64,000 nucleotides of DNA, taken from positions 1-64,000 of the forward strand of contig JAKSGN010000041.1 of assembly GCA_024180945.1 (NCBI GenBank). Reading direction: 5' to 3'. Every line of letters begins with the position of its first letter. The stretch's first letter is position 1. The DNA comes from Macrophomina tecta (taxonomy: Eukaryota > Ascomycota > Dothideomycetes > Botryosphaeriales > Botryosphaeriaceae). The notes below the pieces were generated by a model. It searched no databases, had not been told where the DNA came from, and saw only the letters and a program-made list of their open reading frames with translations. Of this stretch, positions 1 through 11,726 are shown piece after piece. The position numbers and the translations under genes are program-made.

Positions 1-1253
1 GCATCGTTGCGCACTGTGGAATTACGGATGAACACCGCAATGTTGTGGAGTTTACCCATTGGGCCGATGCTCCGCCAGCCGGCAGTGTCATGGCGTTTCT
101 TGCGCCTGTCGTGACTCTTGTGACAAGTGTTCGACTGAATTTGGTCGTGTAACGCGTCCGCAACTGTTACATCATTTACCTCGTGTTGCGCCTGCGCAAT
201 TGCGGCCTGCAGAGCGTCCTCACTAGTTGCAAAGAGAAAGGCTTGAAGGGACAAGTTAATGATGTGGCCGGCACACCGCGTTCGAGAGGACACTGGGTCA
301 AGTGTAAGGCCGTACTCTTGCGACAGCTCAACAGCAAGTTGGCGGAGACAGGTGTCATTCTTTGCGTCATTGTCCCCAGTGAAGTAGCCGATTCGGGGCG
401 CTAAGTGGTACTGTCGGATAATCGTCATCAAGTGAGGTGCCATAGCCGTGCCGGCGTGAGAGCGGCGGAGGTTTGGTAGCCCTAGCAATGCTTTCCGAGG
501 TTTGTAGGCCTCGTCAACCCATTGGGCGTGAACAGCGATATAGGCCTTCCGCTGAGGAGAAGACCATACGTCCATAGCAATGTGTACGAGGCTCCGGGCA
601 CGTTCTAGCCATTCCTTTACGGATTGTTGATGCGCATCGTAGGCCCTATCCAAGTCCGCCGCAACTGTGCTACCGGAATCAGTTAGGAACTCTTCAACGG
701 CAGGGTTTATCGCGGCCAGAAGTGCCTGGTATTCCGGCCAGGTTACGAAGTTGAGCGGTAAATGTTTATGTGCGGATAGCAACATCTGTGCCTCTCGAAA
801 GGCATCGACATTGATTACACTCCGTAGAGTGTTCATCTCATTCTCCCTGACTTGCTGCAGCCGCTTGCCGGTTGTTCTTGCGAAGGCATTTTCGATGGCT
901 AGTTGGCGCCTGTTTTGAGATTTTGAATCCTCTCGAACAAGTATGTGATGAGCCTTCTCGAGATGATAGCGGGCGTTGCCAGATATGTGGGTTGACCAGG
1001 ATGGATTGCGACAACGCGTGCAGTAGTGAAGTAATTTCCCGCTCATAGTACGTGGCTCGTCGCCTTGAGCTTCTCGAAAGTGATCCCATGTTGATGTGGC
1101 TCTCAGTTTCCGTCTCTTGACCGTATGCTGAGCTGACGATGCCTCGGGTTCTGACAGTGTGCTGGCAACTTGTGAGGCACTGTCAGAGGGTACCACGGAG
1201 GAAGAACTTGACGGGGCATTGGATTGGGGCAGTGAGGATATGTTGACGTCCAT
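1..1253 (-). CDS. hAT-family transposase, N-terminal ~417 residues (runs off the left edge)
   Basis: The minus strand is open from an ATG at 1253-1251 to position 1 with no stop, so only the first ~417 codons are in the window. A Ser-rich N-terminus (residues 5-40) and a basic patch KRRK near 46 precede a BED-type zinc finger (TWDHF near 55; Cys78, Cys81, His97, His102). The hAT catalytic core follows: Asp228 in MDVWSS and Asp294 in YFTGDN, then RCAGHIINL, then GKLHNIAVFIR close to the edge. The last two blocks closely match the transposase at 23384-25537 (RCIGHIINL, GKLHNIVHWIQ). The catalytic Glu and the hATC dimerisation domain lie outside the window. Codon use and GC content are normal, with CA/TG dinucleotides intact, so this copy is not RIP-mutated. 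It probably belongs to a young DNA transposon; activity cannot be judged without the C-terminus. Confidence 0.87.
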   Translation of the reverse strand, partial: MDVNISSLPQSNAPSSSSSVVPSDSASQVASTLSEPEASSAQHTVKRRKLRATSTWDHFREAQGDEPRTMSGKLLHYCTRCRNPSWSTHISGNARYHLEKAHHILVREDSKSQNRRQLAIENAFARTTGKRLQQVRENEMNTLRSVINVDAFREAQMLLSAHKHLPLNFVTWPEYQALLAAINPAVEEFLTDSGSTVAADLDRAYDAHQQSVKEWLERARSLVHIAMDVWSSPQRKAYIAVHAQWVDEAYKPRKALLGLPNLRRSHAGTAMAPHLMTIIRQYHLAPRIGYFTGDNDAKNDTCLRQLAVELSQEYGLTLDPVSSRTRCAGHIINLSLQAFLFATSEDALQAAIAQAQHEVNDVTVADALHDQIQSNTCHKSHDRRKKRHDTAGWRSIGPMGKLHNIAVFIRNSTVRND

Positions 1254-1582
1254 TGTCGTGTGTAGAGATATGTCGCTGATGTATTACGAACTGCGTACTT
1301 GCAACGTGACGGGTATGGCGAGGCAGCAGTTTCGGTTGCTAGGAGTTACAAACATTGGAGTTCACCTCCTATCTAGAGGCCTGATAAGCAGTAATATGCG
1401 TACAAGACTGCAATTTAATCTGAAACACTCTGGGGGAATTGGCGCTGGAAAATAGTGGGCCTATATTATTAATAGTTAACAATATATATTTATTGGCAGC
1501 GTCTATATTATTATCCTTATGGAAAAGCTTAACAATAAATATGCCCTTAATAATAAATATATATTTATTACTGGGATGTCTG
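1254..1582 (-). mobile_element. 5' leader and probable terminal region of the left hAT element
   Basis: This is non-coding DNA upstream of the transposase. A short upstream ATG frame lies in the leader. From about 1450 to 1575 there are AT-rich motifs in both orientations (aataaatat, atatttatt, aacaat) that resemble the subterminal repeats of hAT elements. CA and TG dinucleotides persist to about 1582 and then almost vanish, which puts the edge of the unmutated element there. A possible terminus is cagacatccc read on the minus strand (ending at 1582), with cttattag (1583-1590) as the adjoining 8-bp target copy. The other terminus is outside the window, so the boundary is an inference. Confidence 0.5.
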
Positions 1583-4500
1583 CTTATTAGGTATAATAGT
1601 TAGGTTCTTAGCTTAGAGAGTTTTTAGAACTTTTTTAATATACTTCTTATATTTCTCGAGTATTTCTAAGAAGATAAGAATATCGTTAAAGTAAGCTAAG
1701 TAGAAGATATCTAAGTATTTACGTAGTATATTATTAATAAGTAACTAAAAGATTACTAGCGTGTTAGTAAGTCTAAATAGTATTATCGTATACTCGTAGA
1801 GTCCTAGTCTTATTTTAAAGGCTATCTTCTATTCTTCTTCTTCTTTAATTCTAACTAGATAATAACTATTCCGAAGGTCTAGTTTTATAAAGTACTTCGT
1901 ATTTCCTAATTTATTCTAGAGCTTATTAATACGTAGAAGTAGATATTAGTTCTTAATTATAATATTATTAAGTTATCGATAGTTAATATAGAGGCGTAAC
2001 TTACTATTCTTCTTAGAAACGAAGAGAATTAGATATCTAGCTAATAATATTAATAACTAAATATATTCTTATTTAAGGTTTTTCTCGATATATTTTTTTA
2101 AAGCCTCTATTTTCTTCTTCGATAAGAAATAGATAGGCTTATAAGCTAGTTTTATTCTAGGCTTAAGCGGAATTTTATAGTTCTATAGTTAATACTTAGG
2201 TAAGTCTTACTTTTCTTTCTCTTAGTAAATAGTAACTAGGTTCTAATATTTATCGGATATTATTTCTATTTCTAATATTAGAGATATTTCTTATAGTCGC
2301 GACTATATTTCTAAATTACTATATTATCTTCTTTTAATTCTTATAGAATTATCTTCTTTAAAGAAAGTTAGATAGTTCTTATTCTTTAGTCTTTTCTATT
2401 AGGTCCTAGCTAGTACTCTCTATTATACCACCGATAAGGGTTAAATATATATAAGATAGACCTAATATCTCTAGTATTATATACGCCGAAATACCTCTTT
2501 TAAGATTATCTAGATATCTACTAAAGGTTCTAGGGCTACTAATTACTTTCGCGAAGTCTTATTTTTAGCCTTATACTTTCTTCGCGTAGTCTTTCGTAAT
2601 AAGTATTATATCTAAATTTCGGGTATTTTTAACTCGATAGGGCTTACTCCGCTTAAGGCGCTATATTTTACTAAGAAGGTAGTATCTCGTATACTATAGT
2701 TCTAGTTCTATCTTAGGCTTTTCTTAAGGTTACTATTAATACTATCGTTACTAGGCCTTATACTATTATTTAAGTCTTATATCTCTTCTAATAATTTAAG
2801 GATATTATTTTACTTAGTAGGGCTTATTCTTACGATAGAATTATATTTTACTAAGAAGGCTTTACCTTCTATACCGTAGTTCTAGTTCTAACTTATACTA
2901 CTATTAGAGTCGCCTATATAGCTATTATATTTAGGCCTTATACTAGCTACTTTTTAATTTATAGTAGATAAGAGTCGCTATAGAGTATTTATTAACCTGT
3001 TTTCTATATATAAATTAAATTTTTATAGAAGGTTATTAATCTTTTTTTAAAAGACTATTTAATCTTCTTTACTAAAGTCGAGAATAGATTTCTATATTTA
3101 GATCTAGGATATTTCTAAAATAATATCGTACCTAGGAATTTATTAGATGTCGAGAGAGATCTATTTCTAATAGTTCTTAATTTAGAGAGTTACTTTCTTT
3201 ATTTTTATCTTTATCTAGTCTTCTTCGTAGACTAAGCTTTTTTCGTTAAATTTACTAAGCGGATATAGCTCTTTCTTCTTTTAGTATAGAATCTTATATT
3301 ATTCTATAAACTTATTATATATAAAGTTTCCGCTTAATTTTATATTAATTAGTATTAAGATAGGACGTCTATTAAGTATTTCTCTCGTTTTAAATTATTT
3401 CTAAAGATTTAGTCTAGTAAGAATTTCCGTATTCGATATACGTAATACTATATAAAGAGACCTAGACTATAGCCCCTAGATTAATCTTAATATTATAGGG
3501 CCGTCTAGTTTTTTGCTAAGTATTAGCAGGCTATTTTCTTATAAAAGTAGAGGTTTTAGTTCTTAGCTAGAATCGGTAATTTCTTTTATTATATTTAGTA
3601 TCTACGCCTAATAAGGCACCTCTAGTAGATTTAATTATTATAGATCTAGTATTCGAAGATAGATATAGTATATTTCTTCTTTAGAATCTATTATAGAGTA
3701 TTCTATACCCTTATTACTATTCTATATAGGCCGAGGGTTAACGCTATACTACGTAAATACGCGAGGTTCTATTATTACTATATTTTCTAGGCTTTATCTT
3801 CGAGCTAGAACGTTACTTCGTTAGCTAAGGCGAGAAGTAATTTCTTCTAGAAGTACTATATACTATCTTTATAAAATTAAGAGCTAAGCTTCCCCTTCTA
3901 TATCTAATATTATTATAGTAGTAGGTCTATCCTTAATCCGGGGGTCTAGTTAATTATTAGGGTAAGACTAGGTTTAATACGCCTTATATTCCTATACCTA
4001 CTTAAGTATTTCGTAATTCGGTCGAGTATAGCTTAGTTCTACTATTATTCTATATTCCCGGCTTCGCTAGACTTAGGAGTACTATTATAGAGTTCGTTTA
4101 TATCGCTATTAACTAGCTCGTCGTTGTAGGAAAAGTTATTAATTAAGTTATCGATTTCTAGTACTTTCTTATTCCTAGTTATTATACTAAATTATCGAGG
4201 TTTATAAGGGTACTATTCTAATATATCCTTACTACTATAGTGCGTTTAATAGTTATCGTCGTAGTAGGCTATCTAGTATAGCGTATTATAGTTATCTTAT
4301 TAAGATATAACTAATACTTTATACTAAGTACTTAAGGTCTACTTTTTCTTTTTTTTATTACGAGGGTTCTACGGGTACTTAAAAGAGAAGTACTTATTAC
4401 TACTATAGATAATATAAAGTTAATTTTTATAGTGCTACTTCTACTCGTTCGTCTAATTTAGATTAGGTTCTTTAGGCTTTTTATTATTATCTTAATTCTT

Positions 4501-5479
4501 ATTTCCTTTCTTATCGTCTTAATAGTTAGTAGCGTTTAAAGCTATAGTATCTTCTTCTTCTAACGTAGTACGTTCTTAGTATAGCTTAGTTATATTTATT
4601 TAGTAGCTATTCTTTTTCTTAAACTATCTATTAGTGCGCTTTTTATCTATATCGATAGCTAGGCGAATTAGTTTTAGGAGTATTTCTAGCTCGTTATAGT
4701 AGAATATAGCCTCTTTAATCTCGTTTTTTAGGCCGCGGTAGTATAGCTATTAAAGTGTATAGTCTAAGTATTCTTTAACGACGTAGGCTACTTCTTAGAA
4801 TTTAGCCGTATAGTCGAGTACGGACTTTTTCTACTAAATTCTAAAAAGAATCTAATTAGTACGCTTAGCCTCGTTAATAGTACTAAAAGCGTTCTATAGT
4901 TATTTAGCGAATATTCTATAGTCGGAGAAGATAGTCTAGGTCTAAGATAACTATTACTATTACGGCTTCTCTTAGGTTTCTTATTTATAAGGTCTAAACT
5001 ACTTTTCTACTACTTCTTAGAGAAAGATACTAGCATAGTAAACCTTATTTATATTATTACCGAATTATTCTTTAGTAAAGTATAGATAGTTTTTTAGCTA
5101 TATAAGAAAGCTCTACGTCTTAGTACGTTTTCTATAGTAAAGATTCGGCTTTAGTACCTTAACCTTAGTAGTTAGGTCCCTTATAGGGCTTAGTCTAGTA
5201 GCTTAATCCTACCGACCCCTTAGAACGAGATTCTCGGCTTATAGTTTCTAAATTATCTATATAAGTTCTCTTATAGTGGGCTCCGTTTACTTCTATCGAG
5301 TGGGCTAAGGGGGCCCGGGAGTAGGTATATAAGAAACTACTAGACGATCTTATCCCGCGCTAATATTCTCTATATTAACCGAGTCTATTACTATTTCCTA
5401 AACTCGTTAGGGGGTAATATCTTATCTAATAAAATTTAATCTCGGAACCTTCCTCTCTTTATAAAAATAGTAGTTAAAG
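1583..5479 (-). pseudogene. RIP-degraded Ty3/gypsy gag-pol, 5' half (gag to reverse transcriptase), called E0
   Basis: Read on the minus strand, decayed gypsy domains appear from right to left. Gag is at about 4700-5000 (KKSVLDYTAKF followed by EVAYVVKEYLDYTL). A Cys-knuckle-like stretch is at about 4380-4460, and a protease/linker region follows. Reverse transcriptase is at about 1600-2150, with [42 protein letters not shown] and the active-site box AYFNDILIF. Stops are TAG/TAA at former Gln/Trp codons. RNase H, integrase and 3' LTR are missing, cut at ~1582 where the hAT element begins. The linker around 3100-3300 resembles the LTR-B gypsy elements B1/B2 more than the adjacent LTR-A element, so it is a separate subfamily. 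Its 5' LTR would be the repeat at 5489-5871 or a close relative. Non-functional. Confidence 0.75.
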
Positions 5480-5488
5480 TATAATAAG

Positions 5489-5871
5489 TATTACGCTATT
5501 ACTCTTTCTAGAGAAGGTTAGGCGTATTATCGAATAGCGTAGGCTTTCGAGGGACCGTGGCGGTAGATAGAAAAGAATCGCATACAATATTAAATTTGAA
5601 TTAATTAATAAGTTAACTACGAGGGTTCTATTTACTATAAATAAGTATAGTCTATATATATAGAATATTTAGTTAGATTATAGTAAATTACTAGTTAGCT
5701 TACTATAATCTAGTAAGTTAAGTAATCTATAGTTAGTACGCTAGGTAATAGATCTACCTTCTACTCTTTAGAACGTAATCCGAACTAAAGATTTTCTACT
5801 CTAAAAAGTTAAGGCCTTTTCTAGAAAGTAGGGCTATTTTTTCTCTATTCTCTCTAGCTAATATTATAATA
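5489..5871 (-). repeat. LTR-A copy (3' LTR of gypsy A; also adjoins the 5' end of E0)
   Basis: This 383-bp repeat matches 11727-12110 throughout, for example the block ending gctaggtaatagatctacc in both, and matches 58660-59042 in the opposite orientation. In the sense (minus) direction it begins tattataatatt, originally TG. A purine tract (agaggggggatag) precedes it in element A. On its other side, at 5479 and below, lies ctttaactactat, the same sequence that follows the 5' LTRs of gypsy A, B1 and B2. One LTR therefore appears to serve two gypsy bodies. The left edge could be 5480 instead of 5489. Confidence 0.8.
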
Positions 5872-5889
5872 CTATCCCCCCTCTAGGCG

Positions 5890-5906
5890 ACTTTCGGCCC
5901 GAAAGT
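5890..5906. repeat. Palindrome beside the polypurine tract of gypsy A
   Basis: The sequence actttcggcccgaaagt has arms actttcgg/ccgaaagt around one central base. It lies between the 3' LTR/purine tract and the antisense ORF. Equivalent palindromes occupy the same place in B1 (16593-16609), B2 (46311-46327), the B fragment (12495-12511) and F (about 58623-58641). The arms have kept CG dinucleotides while their surroundings mutated. Confidence 0.7.
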
Positions 5907-5971
5907 TTAAAGCTATAAGTATAGAGTAGTTCTTTCTCGTTCGTTTCGTTGCTTATTTCTAATTTTATTTC

Positions 5972-6650
5972 GTGATATCTAGTTATAAGTTTTTTAAGCG
6001 CCGTAATTTAGCTACTTATATCGCTTATCTAGGAGTTATCGTTATACCTTTCTATAGTTACTACTATAAAAAGAGTAAGAAGTATAAGGTATTACTAGAA
6101 AAAGAGCTAGAAACTTTATCTTCTTATTATTTTAAGTATATTCGTCGGGGTTATAGCTATAACGTTTAGAATATCCTAGTTTAAGATTATAGATTCTTCT
6201 AGTTCTTAGTAAGTAGTTATTAATAGTTATAGAAAACTTAGTTAATCGAGAGCGCGATCGCCTTTATAAAAAATATTTAGCTACTACTAAGGCCCTATTT
6301 ACTTCTTAATAGGCTTTAGAGATAGCTTAAAACTCTCTTCTTACTTCTATAGCCCGTTTAGAGCATTTAGAGTAGTAGAAGTAGTTTCTTAATAATTAAA
6401 AGCGTAAAATAGTACGTTGGGGTTTATTATTCTTAGAGGAGCTAGAGCTTAAGAAGGCGTATATAGTATAGCTATTAAGTTTAGATAGTAGTAACGTAGT
6501 AAGTTTTAATAGGGTGGTTTCTTAGAAGATACTAGTAGACTAGTTTTAGATATTCTTAATGCCTCCTCTAGGTTTTACATCGTAGAAGAATACTCTAGAT
6601 TTAAATAGTTAGAATTTCGTTAGTAGTATTCCTAGATAAGTCCTTTATAG
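5972..6650 (+). pseudogene. Antisense accessory ORF of gypsy A
   Basis: This plus-strand frame is opposite to the element's gag-pol. It begins MISSYKFFKRRN and runs 65 codons to the first RIP-type stop (6167-6169). The frame stays readable beyond it with only TAG/TAA stops to about 6650, just before the minus-strand chromodomain. The basic motif YYFKYIRRGYSYNV (residues ~52-65) has Tyr at positions that would be Cys before C-to-T change, giving Cys-x2-Cys-x5-Cys. The downstream part is rich in Leu, Glu, Lys and former Gln, suggesting helices. The same layout recurs in B1, B2 and F. The function is unknown; a nucleic-acid-binding or Gag-like role is only a guess. Confidence 0.55.
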
Positions 6651-6669
6651 TTAAGATAAGAGACTAGTT

Positions 6670-9600
6670 TCTATAAGGGTTTCTAAGGATTTCTAGCGGG
6701 GTTCGTTTCTTTCTATTTAATAAGATACTTATATTAACTATTAATCTAGTCTCTATTAAGGATTTTTTCTACTAGCTATTCTCTATTAGCGTTATCGGGG
6801 TGTATTTTAATTTCTAAATCGGGTTCGGCGTTGCTATATACGGGTTCGAGTAAGGAGATATAGAAAACTAAATATATATCTACTTATTCTAGTAATTTAA
6901 GTTTAAAGAAAATAGGTAAAAGTTTTTTCTTAATCTAGTAGGGTCTAATTTTCTTATAGTCTAATTTATCGTTTAATTATATAGTTTTAATATTTTTTCT
7001 AAGGAGCTAGACTTTATTTCTCTTCTTTAGAGGCGGCGACGCCTAGCGCTATCTATCGTAGTATATAGCTATTCGGTATACGGTAAATTTAATATCTCGA
7101 GCTAGTTCTTAGTGTAATTCGCGTAGCTAATCTACCCTAAGTATAGCTTTTTAGGCGAGTACTTCGCAGATCTAGGGTTCTCCGAAGGCGGTAGTATCGA
7201 AACCGTAGTTAGCGTAGAAGGGCGTGGTTTATATAGCTTTCGTTAATATACTATTATACGCATATTAGGCTAGCGGTAGAAGTTCGACCTAGTTATTTTA
7301 TCTATAGTTTAGATAGAATCTTAGGTACTATTCTAGTATTTAGTTAGTTTATTTCGTTTATCCATTGGTTTGCGAGTGTGCTATTATTAATATCTTATAT
7401 TTAGTTTCTAGTTTATAGACTAAGGTTTACTAGAACTTAGCTCTAAATTATAGATTTTAGTCCGTAATTAGTTCCTTAGGCATTCTATAGTGGGTAAAAA
7501 TATATCTAAGAAAGAGGTAGGCGTAGCCCTCTACTCTAATTTTCTTATTATAAGGGATAAAGTATATCTATTTTATTAAACGGTTAATAATAACTAGAAT
7601 AGCGTTATATTATGTTTTATTTATAGGGTCTACTAAAATTAGTAGATCGGTAATAAAGTCTATTATAACTAATTTCTAGGGTTTAGTTAGCGTTATAATA
7701 AGCTATAGCTATTTATATAGTACGTATTATACCGCTTTATTCTTTATATATTCGTTATATTCCTAGATGACTTTTTCTACTATTTTTCTTATTTAGAAAA
7801 AATAGAAGTATCTTGTAAGTTATTCTAAGGTTCTTATTATTCCCGGGTATTCGTAAACTATAAATTCGTAGTATTTCTTAGTTAGTCGTTTGCATAGAGG
7901 TATTAATATATAGATTTTTCCGCGGAATAGTATATTGCCTCTATAATCTTAGACTAGGTCGGGGTTATTATATTTAGGGATGCCTATTCGTTATAGTAGT
8001 TTCTAGAATAGCGGATTATTATTATATTTTCTTTAGATAATTTATTTTTAAGTAGCGATATTATCTTTTTCTTTATTTACTACTTCTTTTATAGTTTCTT
8101 TTAATATAGGCATAGGTTCTTCGTCTTATAGTTTCTTATTATCTTCGGGTTTCTATTCGGGTATTAGGGCTCTTAGGGGCTTATTATTGTCGATAGGGCT
8201 TTCTAGTCTTATAATAGATGCTAGTATTTATTCTTTTTATAGTACGTCGAGTTCTTTAATAATTTAGGGGCGGTTAGGGCCTAATATACTATTATTATTT
8301 TATTTAAGTACTATTAGCGATAATTCCGGCTTTTCTTCTACGTAATCGGCTCTATAGCTAAGTATATTTGCTTTACTATTTTCGTTTCCTTTATAGTAGT
8401 AGATCTTAAAATAGAAGGGGGCGAGTTATTCTACCTATTATACTTATCTCCTATTTAATATCTTAGTAGTTATAAAGTATCCTAGATTCTTATAATCCGA
8501 ATATACTATAATTTTATAGTTAGCTCTCTTAAGATAATATCGCTATTTCTTAAATACTATAATAATCGCGAGTAGTTCTTTATCGTATATCTCGTAGTTA
8601 AGTTCTGTAGGTAATATTTTACGGGAGTAGTATATAATAGAGTATAATCTTTTCTTATCATCTGGCTAACTAAGAGTAGTGCTAATAGCGTAGTTAAATA
8701 CGTTAGTTTCGAGATAGAGGGGCTTATTAGAATTAAATATAATTAATATAAGAGCTTCTATAAAGGCCTTTTTAAGTTAGTTAAACGCTTTCTATTATAG
8801 TTCTTTCTAGGCGAATAAGGTATTTTTTCGAGTAAGTTAGATTAGTAGTTCGGCTATATAGAAATATTATTTAATAAACTATTAGTAGAAGTTAGTAAAT
8901 TCTAAAAAGGCTTATACTTCTTTAACGTTTCTTAGTTTAGACTATTTTAGAATATCTTCTATCTTTTTTAGATCTATAACTACTTTTCCTAGTTTAATAA
9001 TAAAGTCTAGGAATTTAATCTTCTAGGTATAGAAGGTATATTTTTCCGGTTTAACTAAGAGGCTATATTCGAGTAGTTTCTAGAAAATCTTAGATATGTA
9101 TTTCTTATATTCTTCTAGGGTTTCCGAGTAAATTAGGATGTTATTAAGGTAAGCTATATAAAATCTATCTAGGTATTTTTATAGAACGTAGTTAACGAGG
9201 ACTTAGAATATAGTAAAGGCGTTAGTAAGTCTAAAAAATATTACTAAATATTCGTATAGGCCGTATTAGATTCGAAATATAGTTTTCTATTTATATTCTT
9301 CTTTAATTTAGATAAGGTAGTATTCGTTTCGTAGATCTAGTTTAGTAAAGAACTGTACTCTTAAGAGGCGATTTCTTAGTTTATTAATACGGGGTAGAGG
9401 GTAGCAGTTCTTAATAGTATTATCGTTTAAAGATCTATAATCTACGTAGAGGTGTAACTTACCTCCTAGTTTTAGTATAAAGAGAATAGGTAATTCTACT
9501 AAAGACTAGAAGGGTTAGATATATTCTTTCTTTAGTAATAGGTCTAGGTATTCTCTTATCGCTTGTAATTTTTTTTTTAATATTAGGTATAATAGCCTAA

Positions 9601-11640
9601 ATCGAGGTTTAGTATTTAGTTTTAGGTTAATCTTATAGTTCTATAGTTAGTATTTTAGTAATGCGTCTTTAATCTTTTCTCTAAAAATCTCCTTAAACCG
9701 GTAGTATTTCTTAGGAATGCTATTAAGGTATTATTTATATATTCTAGTAGAGTTATCTTTTTCTATAGATATTAGGTAGTCTAGTTCTTCTCGTCTAGTA
9801 GCGCTAATTTATCGGGTTTATTCTTTATTTATAATAGTAGGGTAGTACTATATTATTCTAATTACTTATTCTTTTTTTTATATTCTTTCTAGCGTAGCTT
9901 TCGAGATTAGGCTTACGTAGGTAATAGGTTTAGCTATAGTACGTAGTTTCTATTTTAGTTCTTTTTAATTTCGTTCTCTAGACTTAAGGATAATTTCTTC
10001 GTTATTCTAGTTATATTATACTTTCTATTTCTTTTACCAAGGGATGCCGAGAATAATATTATACTTAGAAATCTTAGTAATATCTAGATAGATACGTTCT
10101 CTATAGTCTTTATATTTAAGAATTAGTTTTAGGGTTTTAATAATTACCTTTCTATCTCTAAAGGAGCTAGGTAATTTATTAACTATTTTTAGCTAATAGG
10201 GTTAGTTCTTTTCTTAGGGCTTTAGGTTAGCTTTTTCTATAAATTAGTTTAAGACGTAGTTTTCTTATAATACTAAGTCGATAAGAATAAGTACTCGGCG
10301 TTTATTAATCTTTATTATAATAACCTAGTAGTTTTTATATTCTACGAAGTCTTCTTCGTTCTCTAGTAGGTATTCTATAGTATTTTTAGTTAATACTACT
10401 ATAGTTCTATAGAGTAGGGAACTCGCCTACTATAGCCCTAGTTTAGTAGGCGTTTCTAGTTTTTTAGGTAGTACCTACTAATGTTCTTAGCTTTTTAGTA
10501 AGTTAGGTAGGCTTCGATACTATAAGTAAACTAGTAGAGAGTATTATAATTAGAAGTATTAGATTATTCTTTAGTAGCCGAGGTAGTTTTTTTATTATTA
10601 GTCTATTAGTTACTAGTTTACTTATCTAGATAGTTTCTACTAATATATCTATACTTTTTATAGTAGAAGTAAAGACTCTTTTTACGTCAGCGTTATTTTT
10701 TTTCTAGCGCTAGCCGGGGAGTTCTTTATTAGTTAGTATTTAGGTCTATAGGGTCCCCTAGTAGTAGACTATTATAGGGTTAAGCGGTATTAGTAGCGTT
10801 TCTAGAAAATCTTTCTATCTCCTAGAAGCGATTATATATATATAAGTTAATCTAGATTATAGTATGTACTATTTTCTAGTACGTAGTAGATAGCTTAGTA
10901 TAGGCGAATTTATTCTTAATATAGTTCTTAAGTCTCTTGTAGTAGAGTATACGTAAGACCTCGTTATTCTATTTAAGATATAAGGTATATAGTCGAAACT
11001 AAATAGTATAGTTAGTAGCTAATCTAGTTTATTTTAGGCGGTAGATTTAATAGGCGGTATCTTAGTAGTAATTCTTATTATTAAACATAGTATATAGTAC
11101 CTTAGTAAATTTTTCGAAATTATTAATAATTTCTTTAGTTTCTTTATATGGCTTAACGCCATCCTAGTCGATCTAGTATAGTTCAGACTATTTAGCGGTA
11201 TTACTTCTTAGGTAGAAGCTAGCGAATAGTACCTTCTAAATATTATCTTAAAAGAAGATTTAATATATATAAAAGTATATTTAGATTTATCGTAGAAATT
11301 TATCTAGTTATTCTCTAGCTCTATTAAATATATCTAAGGCCTTAATTTTTAGTTTAAAGGCTAGGGGTACGACTAGGTCTACGGGTTTAGGGTTTAAGGC
11401 GGGTTTTTACGTAACTTCTTAGTTAGTTATCGGGGTCTATGTTGGATAGGTAGTCGCGGGAGTTAGGTTTTAGATTAGGTAAGCTATTTATTCGAATTAC
11501 TTCTATTAGCCGAGTTTAAGGCGCTATATAGTAGCTTAAAGATTCTAGATAAGCCCGTATAGGGCCTATATAGGGTTTTAAAGTTAAGATTAGGGTAAGG
11601 GTTATTTCTTAACTATAGGTACGTCTTCCGCTTAGGAGTT
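6670..11640 (-). pseudogene. gag-pol of gypsy A (chromovirus), RIP-degraded
   Basis: Domains in minus-strand order, limits approximate. Gag is at 10700-11600. A CCHC zinc knuckle is at ~10600-10690 (FYYKKYRYISRNYLDK, with Cys and Gly now Tyr). Protease is around 10000-10450. Reverse transcriptase is at 8850-9560 (YGLYEYLVIFFRLTN, then active site IAYLNNILIYSETLEEY). RNase H is around 8350-8800. Integrase is at 6960-8000 (C-terminal ICEVLA, KAILRVD, ELARDIKFTVYRIAIYYDR). A chromodomain is at 6670-6830 (VEKILN, YKYLIKWKE). Every part carries TAG/TAA at former Gln/Trp codons. Homologous to pol of gypsy F at 54200-57790. Confidence 0.8.
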
Positions 11641-11726
11641 ATACTAAGGTAGGAAATTCTTATTATTTATAGTTAGTATTCTTTACTAGGTAATTATCTT
11701 TAGTGCCTATAGGGTAGTAGTTAAAG

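Noticed and set aside
183..1455. Plus-strand and alternative-frame ORFs at the left edge
   Set aside because: Shadows of the hAT transposase on the minus strand, which shows BED and hAT motifs throughout.
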